The notes under the pieces: generated by a model | Seen by the model: only the letters and a program-made list of their open reading frames with translations | What the model was told of the DNA's origin: nothing | The model's database searches: none | In this document: in pieces, positions 1 to 9,276 of the stretch | Numbering within the stretch: the stretch's first letter is position 1 | Layout of the letters: each line of letters begins with the position of its first letter | NCBI GenBank assembly: GCA_026315105.1 | Contig: CM048750.1 | Span: 163,274,549-163,338,548 of the forward strand | Source of the DNA: Locusta migratoria | Taxonomy: Eukaryota > Arthropoda > Insecta > Orthoptera > Acrididae | Reading direction: 5' to 3' | DNA: 64,000 nucleotides | Made by a program: the position numbers and the translations under genes

Positions 1-375
1 GTGCTTGATAGAGGAGGTTTAGAAGATCCAACGGACAGCAGCGTGCATCGTTGCAGGATCATTTAGTAATCGTGAAAGCGTTACGGAGATGATCGATAAA
101 CTCCATTGGAAGACTCTGCAAGAGAGACGTTCTGTATCTCATTATGGACTTTTGTCGAAGTTTCGAGAACATACCTTTACCGAGGAGGCAAGAAATATAT
201 TGCTCCCTCCAGCGTATATCTCGCGAAGAGATCATGAGGATAAAATCAGAGAGATTGGAGCTCCCACAGAGGCATACCGACAATCTTTCTTTGCGCCAAC
301 AATATTTGACTGGAATAGGAGGGAGAACCGATAGCGGTACTCAAGGTACCCTCAGCCACACACCGTCAGCTGGCT
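1..375. other. unassigned stretch
   Basis: Short overlapping open frames exist on both strands here but none shows a family motif, splice context or codon pattern I recognise. No repeat match to the rest of the window was seen. Confidence 0.3.
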
Positions 376-386
376 TGCGGAGTATG

Positions 387-579
387 TTCAAATGTTTGTA
401 AAGCTTATGGGACTTAACTACGTGGTCATCAGCCCCTTAACTTACAAACTAGTTATGACCTACTTACGAACTAGGACGGCACAAATATCTATGCCCGAGG
501 GGGGATTCGAACCCCCGACCGTAGTGGCCGTGCAGACCGTGACTGAAGCGCCTCAGTCCCCTCGGCCACCGCGGCCGGC
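387..579 (-). mobile_element. SINE-A: SINE-A copy, full length, 11-bp TSD
   Basis: A tRNA-headed short retroposon read on the minus strand. The head (right end) carries the A-box-like ggccgagcgg context and a B-box around ggttcgaatcccc; the tail (left end) ends in aacatttgaa. It is flanked by a perfect 11-bp direct repeat, tgcggagtatg, at 376-386 and 580-590, so both ends are exact. It has no coding capacity and depends on a LINE for movement. The minus-strand head resembles tRNA-Leu/Ser but is not a working tRNA gene. Confidence 0.93.
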
Positions 580-589
580 TGCGGAGTAT

Positions 590-618
590 GGATGTAGATG
601 TAGATAGATGTAGATGTC
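590..618. repeat. short gatgta simple repeat
   Basis: Several imperfect gatgta/gatag units directly beside the SINE target duplication. Confidence 0.6.
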
Positions 619-629
619 TTTGCTGGTTG

Positions 630-709
630 GTCTCGTTAAATTTTATTTATTTTTACCTTCTTGAACATGTTTATCAAGAAGGTGACTATGAAATAAAATT
701 TAACGAGAC
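630..709. repeat. nested long hairpin at PLE fragment 5' end
   Basis: An 18-bp arm at 631-648 is the exact reverse complement of 691-708. Inside it, ccttcttga (656-664) pairs with tcaagaagg (674-682). The right arm lies in the coding sequence of the PLE fragment, so the left arm is an inverted extra copy of that coding DNA. Such inverted 5' ends are typical of target-primed insertion with template switching. Confidence 0.8.
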
Positions 710-860
710 GAGCGTCATAGCAGATACATCATATTATCATCCACGTGGAATGCACAGAGACGCTACAGATATTTTCAAACACCGAAATAATTTTAACAGG
801 AAAGAGGAAGATGTAAAACTGGACAAAATTTGGAATGTTAACATTGCAGCGACAATCTGA
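672..860 (+). pseudogene. PLE C-terminal (GIY-YIG region) fragment
   Basis: A reading frame ending at the stop 858-860 gives residues such as HRDATDIF and KHRNNFNRKEED. This matches the C-terminal side of the endonuclease domain of Penelope-like retroelements, where a REAIEI-type segment is followed by K-H-x-x-NFNR and a closing conserved tryptophan. In this copy the R-E-A-x-E-I segment has become RDATDIF. The RT domain and the GIY and YIG motifs themselves are absent: the copy is 5'-truncated and begins in the hairpin at 630-709. It differs from the PLE at 1148-4674, where the matching segment reads IREAIEIR and NNINRDSGY, so it is a second PLE family. The assignment rests on motif recall, not a search. 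Confidence 0.65.
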
Positions 861-1053
861 AAATGATTATTTTCAATCGAGAATGTTGGCAATAGTTCAT
901 AGAGCAGGCGACGTCACGTGATTGACAGTGACGTTTTCTCGATGGCCTATGTATACGGCGCTCACTCGAGTTCCCTTGCAGTTTGCCTTTTCACCTTGAT
1001 GCCTTGTGTGAAGTGTTCCCCAAATCATTCTGAATCCAATCGCCGTGAGGATT
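861..1053. other. unassigned flank
   Basis: Sequence between the PLE fragment and the next SINE, possibly 3' UTR of the PLE fragment at its left edge. Nothing else recognised. Confidence 0.3.
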
Positions 1054-1063
1054 TGCCGCGTGG

Positions 1064-1147
1064 TTCAACTGTTCAACTGTTTTTAAATCTTATGGGACTT
1101 AACTACGGGGTCATCAGTCCCTAAACTTACAAACTACTTATGAACTA
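1064..1147 (-). mobile_element. SINE-A: SINE-A, tail half (split by PLE)
   Basis: The 3' tail of a minus-strand SINE-A. It stops at tatgaacta, where the PLE begins, and resumes at 4675. The outer target duplication is tgccgcgtgg (1054-1063) against tgccccgtgg (4801-4810), 9 of 10 bases equal, showing that both halves belong to one insertion. Confidence 0.92.
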
Positions 1148-2032
1148 GCGTAAAATACTCTCGGTGTTCTTGCCGCGTCAAATATGGGTAGGAGCCCAAG
1201 CTTTCGACTATATCCCCCATAGTCGTCGTCAGGGGTAAAACTGACTGCCGTGAACTGGAGGCGTCCGTTTATATAACCAGGAGACGGCTTCTCATTGGCT
1301 AGCTTACGTCATAGCGGTAATGGCGCGTACTCGGGTGGTGCCATCTGACCACCTAGAATTTTCTAGCGCGCTCTATTCCGCGTTGTTAGCAGCGCCATCT
1401 CTCGCAGCAGGCGGTAATCTGCGGGAAGTACTAAAGGTTCTGGGAGCCAACCTCTGTTCCTTCTCCTTCTCCAGTGCTCGCTTCCATGCATTGCTAAGTG
1501 CATATCCGGAGTCTCTATTGATATTATTATCACATAATCTAATTTCAATCGCCTCCCTGATGACAGAATCCCAGTAGTTGGAAGAGTGAGCCAGTACTCT
1601 CGTTTCTTCAAACAAAATGCGGTGTTTGTTTAACAGGCTGTGCTCAACCACCGCAGATTTTTCTAAATGCCTGTATTTCAGGTGACGCTGATGTTCAACG
1701 CAGCGTTCAGAAACAGTTCTTATTGATTGCCCCACGTAATTTTTGCCACACTCGCACGGAATACTGTATATTCCCGGCACTCTCAGACCGAGGTTGTCTT
1801 TGATGGGTGGCATCATTTCTCTTATCTTCTTGGGAGGACGAAAGACAGGTTGGATCCCCTGCCTATTTAGGACTCTTCCGATTTTACTACTTGTTGCACC
1901 GCAGAATGGAAGCCGTGCGATGTGTTGGTCCTCTTGATTTATTGAAATAGCATCCTGTCTAGGTTTCCTCGACAGTGTGGACCTAATATCACGGGAGGAA
2001 TATCCATTCTTTCTGAAGACCTTCTTCAGGTG
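1148..2032 (-). repeat. PLE pseudo-LTR, 3' copy
   Basis: 885 bp nearly identical to 3790-4674. It includes the end of the RT-endonuclease ORF (GIY-YIG part), the 3' UTR and, at its extreme end, a repeat of the ORF start region. Confidence 0.92.
1202..1235 (-). ncRNA. hammerhead-like core in PLE pseudo-LTR
   Basis: On the minus strand CTGACGA (1232-1226) is followed by one extra base, a 6-bp stem gactat/atagtc, then GAAA (1205-1202). Three C before the core could pair with GGG just after it (helix I); helix III would be minimal. Hammerhead motifs in PLE pseudo-LTRs are established. The extra base before helix II departs from the textbook consensus, so activity is uncertain. Confidence 0.45.
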
Positions 2033-3862
2033 GTTGATCTCAGAGTCGAGATGGTTTTCGTCTGAAATAATCCTTGCTCTGTGTACCAAGGTGTTCAGCA
2101 TAGCTTTCTTCTGAGTGGGATGATGAAAGCTACGGGCATTCAGATACAAGTCTGTATGCGTCGGCTTTCTGTACACAGAGTGTCCAAGTCGTCCATCTGA
2201 TTTTCGTTCAACCAACACGTCTAAGAAGGGTAGCTTCCCGTCCTTTTCTACTTCCACTGTAAATCTTATGTTGGGGTGTATTCCATTCAAATGATCCACG
2301 AACTGCTGCAGTGCCTCATTCCCGTGTGGCCATATTAAAAATGTATCGTCAACATACCTGTAGAAGCAAGATGGACGAAAGGGAGCACTGTTCAACGCTC
2401 GTTCTTCAAAATCCTCCATGAAGAAGTTCGCAATGGCTGGTGACAGTGGCGAACCCATGGCTGTTCCGTCAGTCATTTCATAATAATTTCCACCATACAA
2501 AAAATAAGTGGTCGTCAAGGTGTGCCGAAATAACTTCACAATTTCAGGAGAGAAGTGAGCAGCCAGCAGTTTTAATGTGTCTTCCACTGGAACTTTCGTA
2601 AAAAGAGAAACCACATCGAGGCTAACCATTATGTCATTCTGGCCTATCCTCATCTGCTTTATGATGTCAACAAACATTTTTGAATTGTTAATATGATGAG
2701 AGCAGTGGCCGACTATTGGTGACAATAATTTTGTTAAGTATTTGGCCAAGCGATAAGTGGGTGATCCAATGGCACTGACAATCGATCTTAGAGGGATCCC
2801 ATCCTTATGCACCTTAGGCGAACCATACAACCTGGGTGGCCTGGGTGCTCTAGGTCATAGATTTTTCACTAGTTCTTCTGAGAGGCCAGATGTCCTCAAT
2901 AGCTCCCCTGTCTTCCTACTAAGTGTTGTTGTGGGATCACGTTTGAGACGCCGGTATGTGGTGTCTTCCAATAACACTTTCACTTTCTCGTGATAGTTGA
3001 CAGTATTGAGGATGACTGTAGCATTCCCCTTGTCAGCAGGTAAAACAACTAAATCGCTGTCCTTCTCCAAAGATTTCAGCGCCATTTTCTCCTCTCTACT
3101 TATATTGGACTTTGCAGGTTTGGCTGTTGCTAAAATCCGACTCGTGGCGAGCCTTATATCATCTGCAGCTTCTTCAGGAAGGTGTCGAACCGCTTGTTCC
3201 ACTCCACTGATAATCTCGGCCACTGGTATCTTACGAGGAGCAGGCGCAAAATTCAGTCCTTTACTGAGGACAGAAATGGTGGCTTCATCCATTTCCTTGT
3301 CGGATAAATTGATGACAGTGCGGTTATCATTTTTGGATTCTGCAACACTTTGTTCCCGATTGAGACGAACAAATTTGTCGGCCTGTTTTTCCGTTATCTT
3401 GCTTAAATTAGATCGTTGATATGCAGCCAAAGTCATGTCGACCATTTCCCAGTCCCAAGGTGACAGAACAGCAGACAGAAGTAAATGGCAGCTGTATAAG
3501 GTACGAGCGTTGGCATCAAGTTCATACCTGGTGTGACGTATTCTTTCCTTGACGATTGCATGGCTTGTCTTCCGTAATATTCTGTTCACTGCAGCAGTTC
3601 GGATGTGATGCTTCACAACTGCAAATTTTGGTATTACCTCCTTGTCACGGCAGCGTTGTAGAAAAGCCAGATTACTCAGCAGCTGTGACTGTTTTAGGCG
3701 CATCTTCTCCAGTTGACGGACGTCGTGCGCTGTGTCCTCCCCGTAGAGGAAACTAATATGAGTACGAAGTCTTTCGCGACGTAGTTCTTGCGTAAAATAC
3801 TCTCGGTGTTCTTGCCGCGTCAAACATGGGTAGGAGCCCAAGCTTTCAACTATATCCCCCAT
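1373..3862 (-). pseudogene. PLE reverse transcriptase / GIY-YIG endonuclease ORF, one in-frame stop
   Basis: One frame of about 830 codons, interrupted only by a TGA at 2857-2855. It encodes a retroelement enzyme that nicks DNA and copies its RNA. The RT core shows motif A SLDVVSLF (codons about 414-421), GTAMGSPLSP (about 466-475) and the catalytic YVDD (about 503-506). The C-terminal endonuclease shows GIY (about 697), CxC, YVG (about 709), a following arginine and a REAIEI segment with the expected glutamate (about 770). The N-terminal third is charged and helical, as usual for PLEs. The start at 3862 (MGDIVESLG) was chosen as the first ATG of the long frame. The TGA sits where a CGA arginine codon would fit, consistent with one CpG transition, which is an inference. 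Otherwise the protein looks complete. Confidence 0.92.
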
Positions 3863-4674
3863 AGTCGTCGTCAGGGGTAAAACTGACTGCCGTGAACTGG
3901 AGGCGTCCGTTTATATAACCAGGAGACGGCTTCTCATTGGCTAGCTTACGTCATAGCGGTAATGGCGCGTACTCGGGTGGTGCCATCTGACCACCTAGAA
4001 TTTTCTAGCGCGCTCTATTCCGCGTTGTTAGCAGCGCCATCTCTCGCAGCAGGCGGTAATCTGCGGGAAGTACTAAAGGTTCTGGGAGCCAACCTCTGTT
4101 CCTTCTCCTTCTCCAGTGCTCGCTTCCATGCATTGCTAAGTGCATATCCGGAGTCTCTATTGATATTATTATCACATAATCTAATTTCATTCGCCTCCCT
4201 GATGACAGAATCCCAGTAGTTGGAAGAGTGAGCCAGTACTATCGTTTCTTCAAACAAAATGCGGTGTTTGTTTAAGAGGCTGTGCTCAACCACCGCAGTT
4301 TTTTCTAAATGCCTGTATTTCAGGTGACGCTGATGTTCAACGCAGCGTTCAGAAACAGTTCTTATTGATTGCCCCACGTAATTTTTGCCATACTCGCACG
4401 GAATGCTGTATATTCCCGGCACTCTCAGACCGAGGTTGTCTTTGATGGGTGGCATCATTTCTCTTATCTTCTTGGGAGGACGAAAGACAGGTTGGATCCC
4501 CTGCCTATTTAGGACTCTTCCGATTTTACTACTTGTTGCACCGCAGAATGGAAGCCGTGCGATGTGTTGGTCCTCTTGATTTATTGAAATAGCATCCTGT
4601 CTAGGTTTCCTCGACAGTGTGGACCTAATATCACGGGAGGAATATCCATTCTTTCTGAAGACCTTCTTCAGGTG
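3790..4674 (-). repeat. PLE pseudo-LTR, 5' copy
   Basis: The upstream copy in element orientation. The last 73 bp (3790-3862) contain the start codon used by the main ORF, so the promoter and leader of the element most likely lie in this repeat. It also carries an open GIY-YIG segment (frame 4015-4458 on the minus strand), cut off from any RT domain. Confidence 0.92.
3843..3877 (-). ncRNA. hammerhead-like core, second PLE copy
   Basis: Same motif as at 1202-1235, with one stem base changed (c to t, still pairing as a wobble). The ATG of the RT ORF at 3862 lies in the helix II loop, so self-cleavage would cut next to the start of translation. Confidence 0.45.
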
Positions 4675-4800
4675 AATGAACTACTTACGAACTAGGATGG
4701 CACAAATATCCATGCCCGAAGGGGGATTCGAACCCCCGACTGTAGTGGCCGTGCAGACCGTGACTGAAGCGCCTCAGTCTCCTCGGCCATCGCGGCCGGC
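4675..4800 (-). mobile_element. SINE-A: SINE-A, head half (split by PLE)
   Basis: The tRNA-like head of the SINE whose tail is at 1064-1147. The B-box-like ggttcgaatccccc lies around 4725-4738 on the minus strand. It ends at gcggccggc and is followed by the outer target duplication at 4801-4810. Confidence 0.92.
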
Positions 4801-4884
4801 TGCCCCGTGGTCTAAGACATCATGCTACTGACTGGGTGTCTGCTCCCGTTGCAGGTTCGCGTTCTCCAAATTTTCATACGTTTA

Positions 4885-5007
4885 TAAATATAAGGAACTT
4901 AACTGCTGCGGTTATCAGTCCCTAGACTTATGAACTACTTAAACTCACTCATGCTATGGACAACACAGTAAGTCCGAGGGAGGACTCGAACGTCAGACGG
5001 TGAGCAA
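4885..5007 (-). mobile_element. SINE-B: SINE-B-like copy, tail part, split by SINE-A
   Basis: A diverged copy with the tail motif gttatcagtccctag and a B-box-like gaggactcgaa. It is interrupted at 5007 and continues at 5207. Confidence 0.75.
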
Positions 5008-5192
5008 AATGTTCAAATGTTTGTGAAGCTTATGGGACTTAACTACGGGGTCATCAGTCCCTAAACTTACAAACTACTTACGAACTAGGACGGCACAAAT
5101 ATCCATGCCCGAGGGGGGATTCGAACCCCCGACCGTAGTGGCCGTGCTGACCGTGACTGGAGCGCCTCAGTCACCTCGGTCACCGCGGCCTG
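5008..5192 (-). mobile_element. SINE-A: SINE-A nested in a SINE, 14-bp TSD
   Basis: A complete SINE-A flanked by a perfect 14-bp duplication, cagacggtgagcaa, at 4994-5007 and 5193-5206. The duplication is itself part of the older SINE, so the order of insertion is certain. Confidence 0.93.
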
Positions 5193-5206
5193 CAGACGGT
5201 GAGCAA

Positions 5207-5256
5207 CCACACGCTCCGTGGCAAGGCGCCTTAGAGCGTTCGGCCACTCTTTCGCG
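5207..5256 (-). mobile_element. SINE-B: SINE-B-like copy, head remainder
   Basis: Continuation of the SINE begun at 4885, ending in a degraded ggccact...gcggct head. Confidence 0.65.
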
Positions 5257-5380
5257 GCTCGAGTCCTCCTTCGGGCCTGGGTGTTTGTGTAGTCCTTATT
5301 GTAAGTTAGTTTAAGCAGTTTCTAAGTCGAGGGACTGATGACGATAGCAGTTTGGTCCAATAGGTTTACAAACATTTGAA
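5257..5380 (+). mobile_element. SINE-B: SINE tail fragment, head to head with the previous copy
   Basis: It starts in the B-box (cgagtcctcc) and runs through gggactgatgacgatagcag to tttacaaacatttgaa, the normal 3' end. The A-box half is missing, so the junction with the opposite-strand copy is head to head. Confidence 0.7.
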
Positions 5381-6786
5381 TCCAATCAAACAAGACAATG
5401 AATTTTATCTGTAATGGATGTAGTAGAACCTCGTGACTGTGTCCTTGTATAGACTATGGAATAATTTTCGCTACCAGTCACAACTGAAAAGATTTTTGAA
5501 TAGAAACAGAGGGGTTGCGTTAAAATTTATGTCTCGACCGGATTCGAACGCGGGCCCTACAGCTCACTATGTACACCCTTTACGCACTTTTTAAATATGT
5601 TGTTTCGTCTTTGTATTTTTATTTTAAAATTTTTTTTTTGCAGTCAGGAAGAGCCGAATAAAGAGTGAAATTAAGAAAACAATGTTTTTTTTGACGGTAG
5701 GTTCAAATCAAGATCGCCCACATAAGAGACGAACACGCAACCACTTTTTATTTTTGTTTGTTTATTTGCAAAAATGGAATCGTATAAAAAATTAAAGTAA
5801 CGTTGGTGTTGCTATATATGTAGCGAAAACAAAAAACATTTGGATATTATGTGTGCAACTTCCCTGGAAGAAAAAATAAAGAAAAATTAGTGCGGTTATC
5901 AGTCCCTAGACCTTGTAGTATCCCTGCTACCCATAACATTTAAACTCGAATATATTCTGTGGTCTTGTGTGTCATAATACGACAAAGATGGCACATTGAG
6001 AACACGTGGTAGCGGAATACTCAATATTTCTGTACTAGTTCGATGCAAAATTCAAAGTTGAGATGGTCTCGTTGCCTTGGAATATGATTCCCACAAAGGC
6101 AGAAGTTCAGATTTTAAGCAATGGCTACAAATTATGACTTTATTCACTTTTTAAATCACAAAACAAAAGACGCTAACATTCCGCCATCTTGACTCTTGCA
6201 CTCTCAAGTACATACTCTTTGAGACCTGAAGTTCTTTGGACACTATGTTTGCAAACAATACAGGCTCCTAGCATTTCGTCCAGACTTCAACTGACCAAGA
6301 GGCTAGGAGATACCTGGTTTTATAGAAACAAAGAAATAGTAATTTTTTTTGGTTTACGTACTAAAAATATATACAAAAATGTATTGTTGACATTAAATTA
6401 ACAAACATGACCTTTAGAAGCATTTAAACACAATGACAATAACAGTTAAATTTCTAAACAATGAAGTGAAAATGATAAAAGGCGTGCTTTAATAATTCAT
6501 AACGTTATCTCTTTTGGATTCTGTTCTGTTTTCTGAAAAATAACAAAGTTCAAATACTCTAAAATATCAGTTTGTTTCAAATGAGTAATGAAACCGGTAT
6601 TAATCCATATCAAGTGATTTAGTGAACTAATAAGCTTCAAAATCTTTTACATAACAGACCAGATCACAAAATATGCAAGAGGACCATTATGCATGGATGT
6701 ATTTCTTTTTAAAGCTATTAACAGAACATTTTCATATCTACAAAGTATTAAAATAGCGTAAGTAATATACTAGTATATAGCGTAAG

Positions 6787-6788
<2 letters not shown>
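5381..6788. other. AT-rich unassigned stretch
   Basis: No gene or long repeat recognised. A small tRNA-B-box-like patch (ggattcgaacgcgggccc) near 5539-5556 may be a SINE scrap. A 24-bp unit containing agcgtaagtaatata occurs twice just before the TA microsatellite. Confidence 0.35.
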
Positions 6789-6853
<65 letters not shown>

Positions 6854-6876
6854 GTGTGTGTGTGTGTGTGTGTGTG
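6789..6876. repeat. (TA)n then (TG)n compound microsatellite
   Basis: An uninterrupted alternating AT run at 6789-6851 followed by tg repeats at 6853-6876. Small open frames across it are artefacts. Confidence 0.97.
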
Positions 6877-7044
6877 AATATGTTGTCTTAATACTTCGTG
6901 ACAATCCCCAAAACAATGAAGATTATGTAATTGTACTATTGTCAAAACGTGTTGCACAAGCTGGTATCGAACGATTCAATTGAGTTTGATGGTATCGGGT
7001 TTTTAATACTTGGTAGTGGATTACTTGTTATGTTATAACATACA

Positions 7045-7177
7045 AATTACTTTAAAGTAAACTAATCTAAGGACAAAATACACGCCCATGCTTGAGGATG
7101 GAATCGAACCTCCGACGGGGAGCAAACGCGCACTCCGTAGCAAGCCGTCTTAGAGCGCTTGACCATTCCACCGTGGC
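7045..7177 (-). mobile_element. SINE-B: SINE-B-like copy, diverged
   Basis: Minus-strand copy with the box ggaatcgaacctccgac and a decayed head ending near ccaccgtggc. The tail lacks the usual end. Confidence 0.7.
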
Positions 7178-7194
7178 TGTCCGCTATGAGAGGT

Positions 7195-7395
7195 TCAAAT
7201 GTTCAAATGTTTGTTAAGATTATGGGACTTAACTACGGGGCCATCAGTCCCTAAACTTACAAACTACTTATCAACTACCTTATACTAAGGACGGCACAAA
7301 TATCCATGACCGAGGGGGGATTCGAACCCCCGACCGAAGTGGCCGTGCAGACCGTGACTGGAGCGCCTCAGTACCCTCAGCCACCGCGGCCGGCC
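7195..7395 (-). mobile_element. SINE-A: SINE-A copy with TSD
   Basis: Complete copy. The target duplication tatgagaggt (7185-7194) matches tgtgagaggt (7396-7405) at 9 of 10 bases. Confidence 0.9.
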
Positions 7396-7663
7396 TGTGA
7401 GAGGTAAAGCCTCAAACTGGAATCCTCGGCACATTCTTGACCCTGTCGTTCTCTAAATATTGAATTTCCAAACTATTTCTGTAATGGGAAGTCCCATGGG
7501 TCTAGCTCCAGGTAGCATTAACCTCGAATAAATTTCTTTATTTCCGGCGTAGTGCAAAACTCTTGTCGGAAACCATTGCACACAATCATCGGATTAGAAA
7601 CGAGGACTGTGTCATTACACCGCCATTTTATACCTCGAGTACGGAAAATGAGAGCCATCGGCG

Positions 7664-7817
7664 CGCCAAAATGGCCGAGCGGTCTGAGACGCTATGTCCT
7701 GGTTTGAAGGACCTCCGATCGGAGGTTCAAGTCCTCCTCTGTGTTTTCCTAGGCGTGTTACTTCAAGAAATTAGGGTCAGATGAACTCAGCAGTTTGGTC
7801 CCTTAAGTTTACAAACT
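7664..7817 (+). mobile_element. tRNA-Leu-like SINE copy
   Basis: The head atggccgagcggtctgagac and the box ggttcaagtcctcc are followed by a shortened tail ending in gtttacaaactatgaaca. A functional tRNA is unlikely: the acceptor stem does not close and the SINE tail follows directly. Confidence 0.75.
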
Positions 7818-8520
7818 ATGAACAATTTTTATTGCCACCATAGCTATCTGTGCATATTGCTGTCCCGTTACTTTCGTCATCTCAGTGTAATTGTTGTTTT
7901 AAGAACGAAACTGCTTGGTCATCGTCCCCTTCCAAGACTTATGTCAATCCCTGATTTCTGTATATCGGTACGAAACTGCTCAAAACAATTAGGTGATCAG
8001 ATGAGATATTATACACGGTCTACATTTGGTAACGTATTATAGATATTTGTTACAATTTGTTTGTGATACATCACGTTGTTTTTCCTGTCTGAAGTCTTTA
8101 CTTGAGGTTTACAAGGCGTTTCCCTACGGCCAGGCACCACGGGGCTACCATAATTGTGAAAAAATTGTTCTAGTTGCCCTCTAATATGGTGTGTGATAAC
8201 TTCGGACGGCCAGTACAGTTGCACACCTGCGTGGCATTGATGGTATGAGGTTATCAATCAGGTCTTGAGGGATATTTGACCATTATTCCAGGAGTGCAAT
8301 ATCCAGCTCTGCAACTATTGTGGGAGGTGCTGGTCTGGCTGCAATGCGTCTGCCAAGTGCATCAGAGACATGCTCGATCGGGTTTAAGTCCGGTGAACAA
8401 GCTGGTCACTCCATTCATTCAGTTCCTTCGGCTTCATGCATGTTGTTCACCAGTGCAGCTCTGTGGGGACGAGCGTTTTCATCCACTACCGTCGGGCACA
8501 ACAAAAGTTCGATGGATCTC

Positions 8521-8960
8521 CAAAAATTTTAAACATGGCTGCAGTTCAGCAACGGTGGAACACTATCCAAAAGTCAACAAAGTTTCAGCCAACCAGTTGC
8601 AAAACTGGTTTACATGCATAAACCTTGACCTAGGTTTCCGCAAAAGTAATTTTGCCTTCTTCAGAAGTATTGCATTTAGCTCACATTAAAATAGTTGTTA
8701 AATAAAATGAGGCTGACTCCATGTGCTCACTTGACCTGTGTGTGGCCGTGCTCCACAATTTTATGTTGTAGACAATTTTTAAATTTTACTTTTTATTCTA
8801 TGACATGGAGTCTGCCTCATTTTATTTAACAACTATTTTAATGTGAGCTAAATGCAATACTTCTGAAGAAGGTAAAATTACTTTTGCCTTAACCTAGGTC
8901 AAGGTTTATGCATCTAACCATTTTTGCAACTGGTCGGCTGAAACTTTGTTGACTTTTGGA
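8521..8960. mobile_element. foldback element 1 with hammerhead-like arms
   Basis: Two inverted arms, 8565-8722 and 8804-8960, about 157 bp each and closely matched, around an 80-bp centre. A 13-bp duplication, ttcgatggatctc, flanks the whole (8508-8520, 8961-8973). Between the left duplication and the left arm lies a 44-bp leader (8521-8564) that is not repeated on the right. It is inserted in the Tc1 transposase pseudogene. It encodes no protein. Confidence 0.85.
8621..8668 (-). ncRNA. hammerhead-like core, left arm of foldback 1
   Basis: CTGAAGA at 8664-8658, then a stem gcaaaa/ttttgc with loop ttac, GAAA, helix III acc/ggt with loop ta, H17 = c, and aag pairing with the ctt before the core. 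The right-arm copy has TTAA in place of GAAA and so has lost the core. Confidence 0.5.
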
Positions 8961-9084
8961 TTCGATGGATCTCGTATCTATACCCCTGAGCTATCAAAGC
9001 GCTCCTGCCCACATCATTCATCCAACATCATGATATGGTGATGTTTCTTGTACATTAGCCGGATTGTTCAAAGTTCTGTTTGAT

Positions 9085-9276
9085 GTTCAGATGTTTGTAA
9101 ATCATCGGACCAAACTGCGGGGTCATCAGTCCCCAGATAACAAACTACGTAAACTAAGGTAAACTAACCTAAGGACAACACACACACACACACACCCATG
9201 CCCCAGGGAGGACTCGAACCTCCGACGTCGAGCAATCGCGCGCTCCGCAGCGAGACGCCTCAGACCGCTGTGCTGC
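9085..9276 (-). mobile_element. SINE-B: SINE-B copy inside the Tc1 pseudogene
   Basis: It has the tail gtaaatcatcggaccaaac, a short (CA)n at 9178-9195 and the box gaggactcgaacctcc. The extreme head is truncated, ending at cagaccgct. Confidence 0.85.

Larger units (their letters stand above)
1148..4674 (-). mobile_element. PLE: Penelope-like retroelement with direct pseudo-LTRs
   Basis: An almost complete PLE on the minus strand. It consists of one full unit preceded, in its own orientation, by the last 885 bp of another unit. This gives direct repeats at 1148-2032 and 3790-4674 of equal length with about eight differences seen by eye. This partial tandem layout is the known hallmark of Penelope elements (pseudo-LTRs). 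The element interrupts a SINE-A and is flanked by a short target duplication, tatgaacta (1139-1147) and aatgaacta (4675-4683). The near identity of the repeats and the single stop in the ORF suggest recent insertion. Confidence 0.93.

Noticed and set aside
1100..1140. CTGATGA in SINE tails as hammerhead cores
   Set aside because: All SINE-A and SINE-B tails contain ctgatga, but no GAAA partner follows at stem-loop distance.
6748..6957. 69-codon frame on the minus strand
   Set aside because: It is a translation of the TA and TG microsatellites.
7664..7740. tRNA-Leu-like sequence as a functional tRNA gene
   Set aside because: Followed at once by a SINE tail, no closing acceptor stem and no terminator; the same pattern recurs in all SINE heads.
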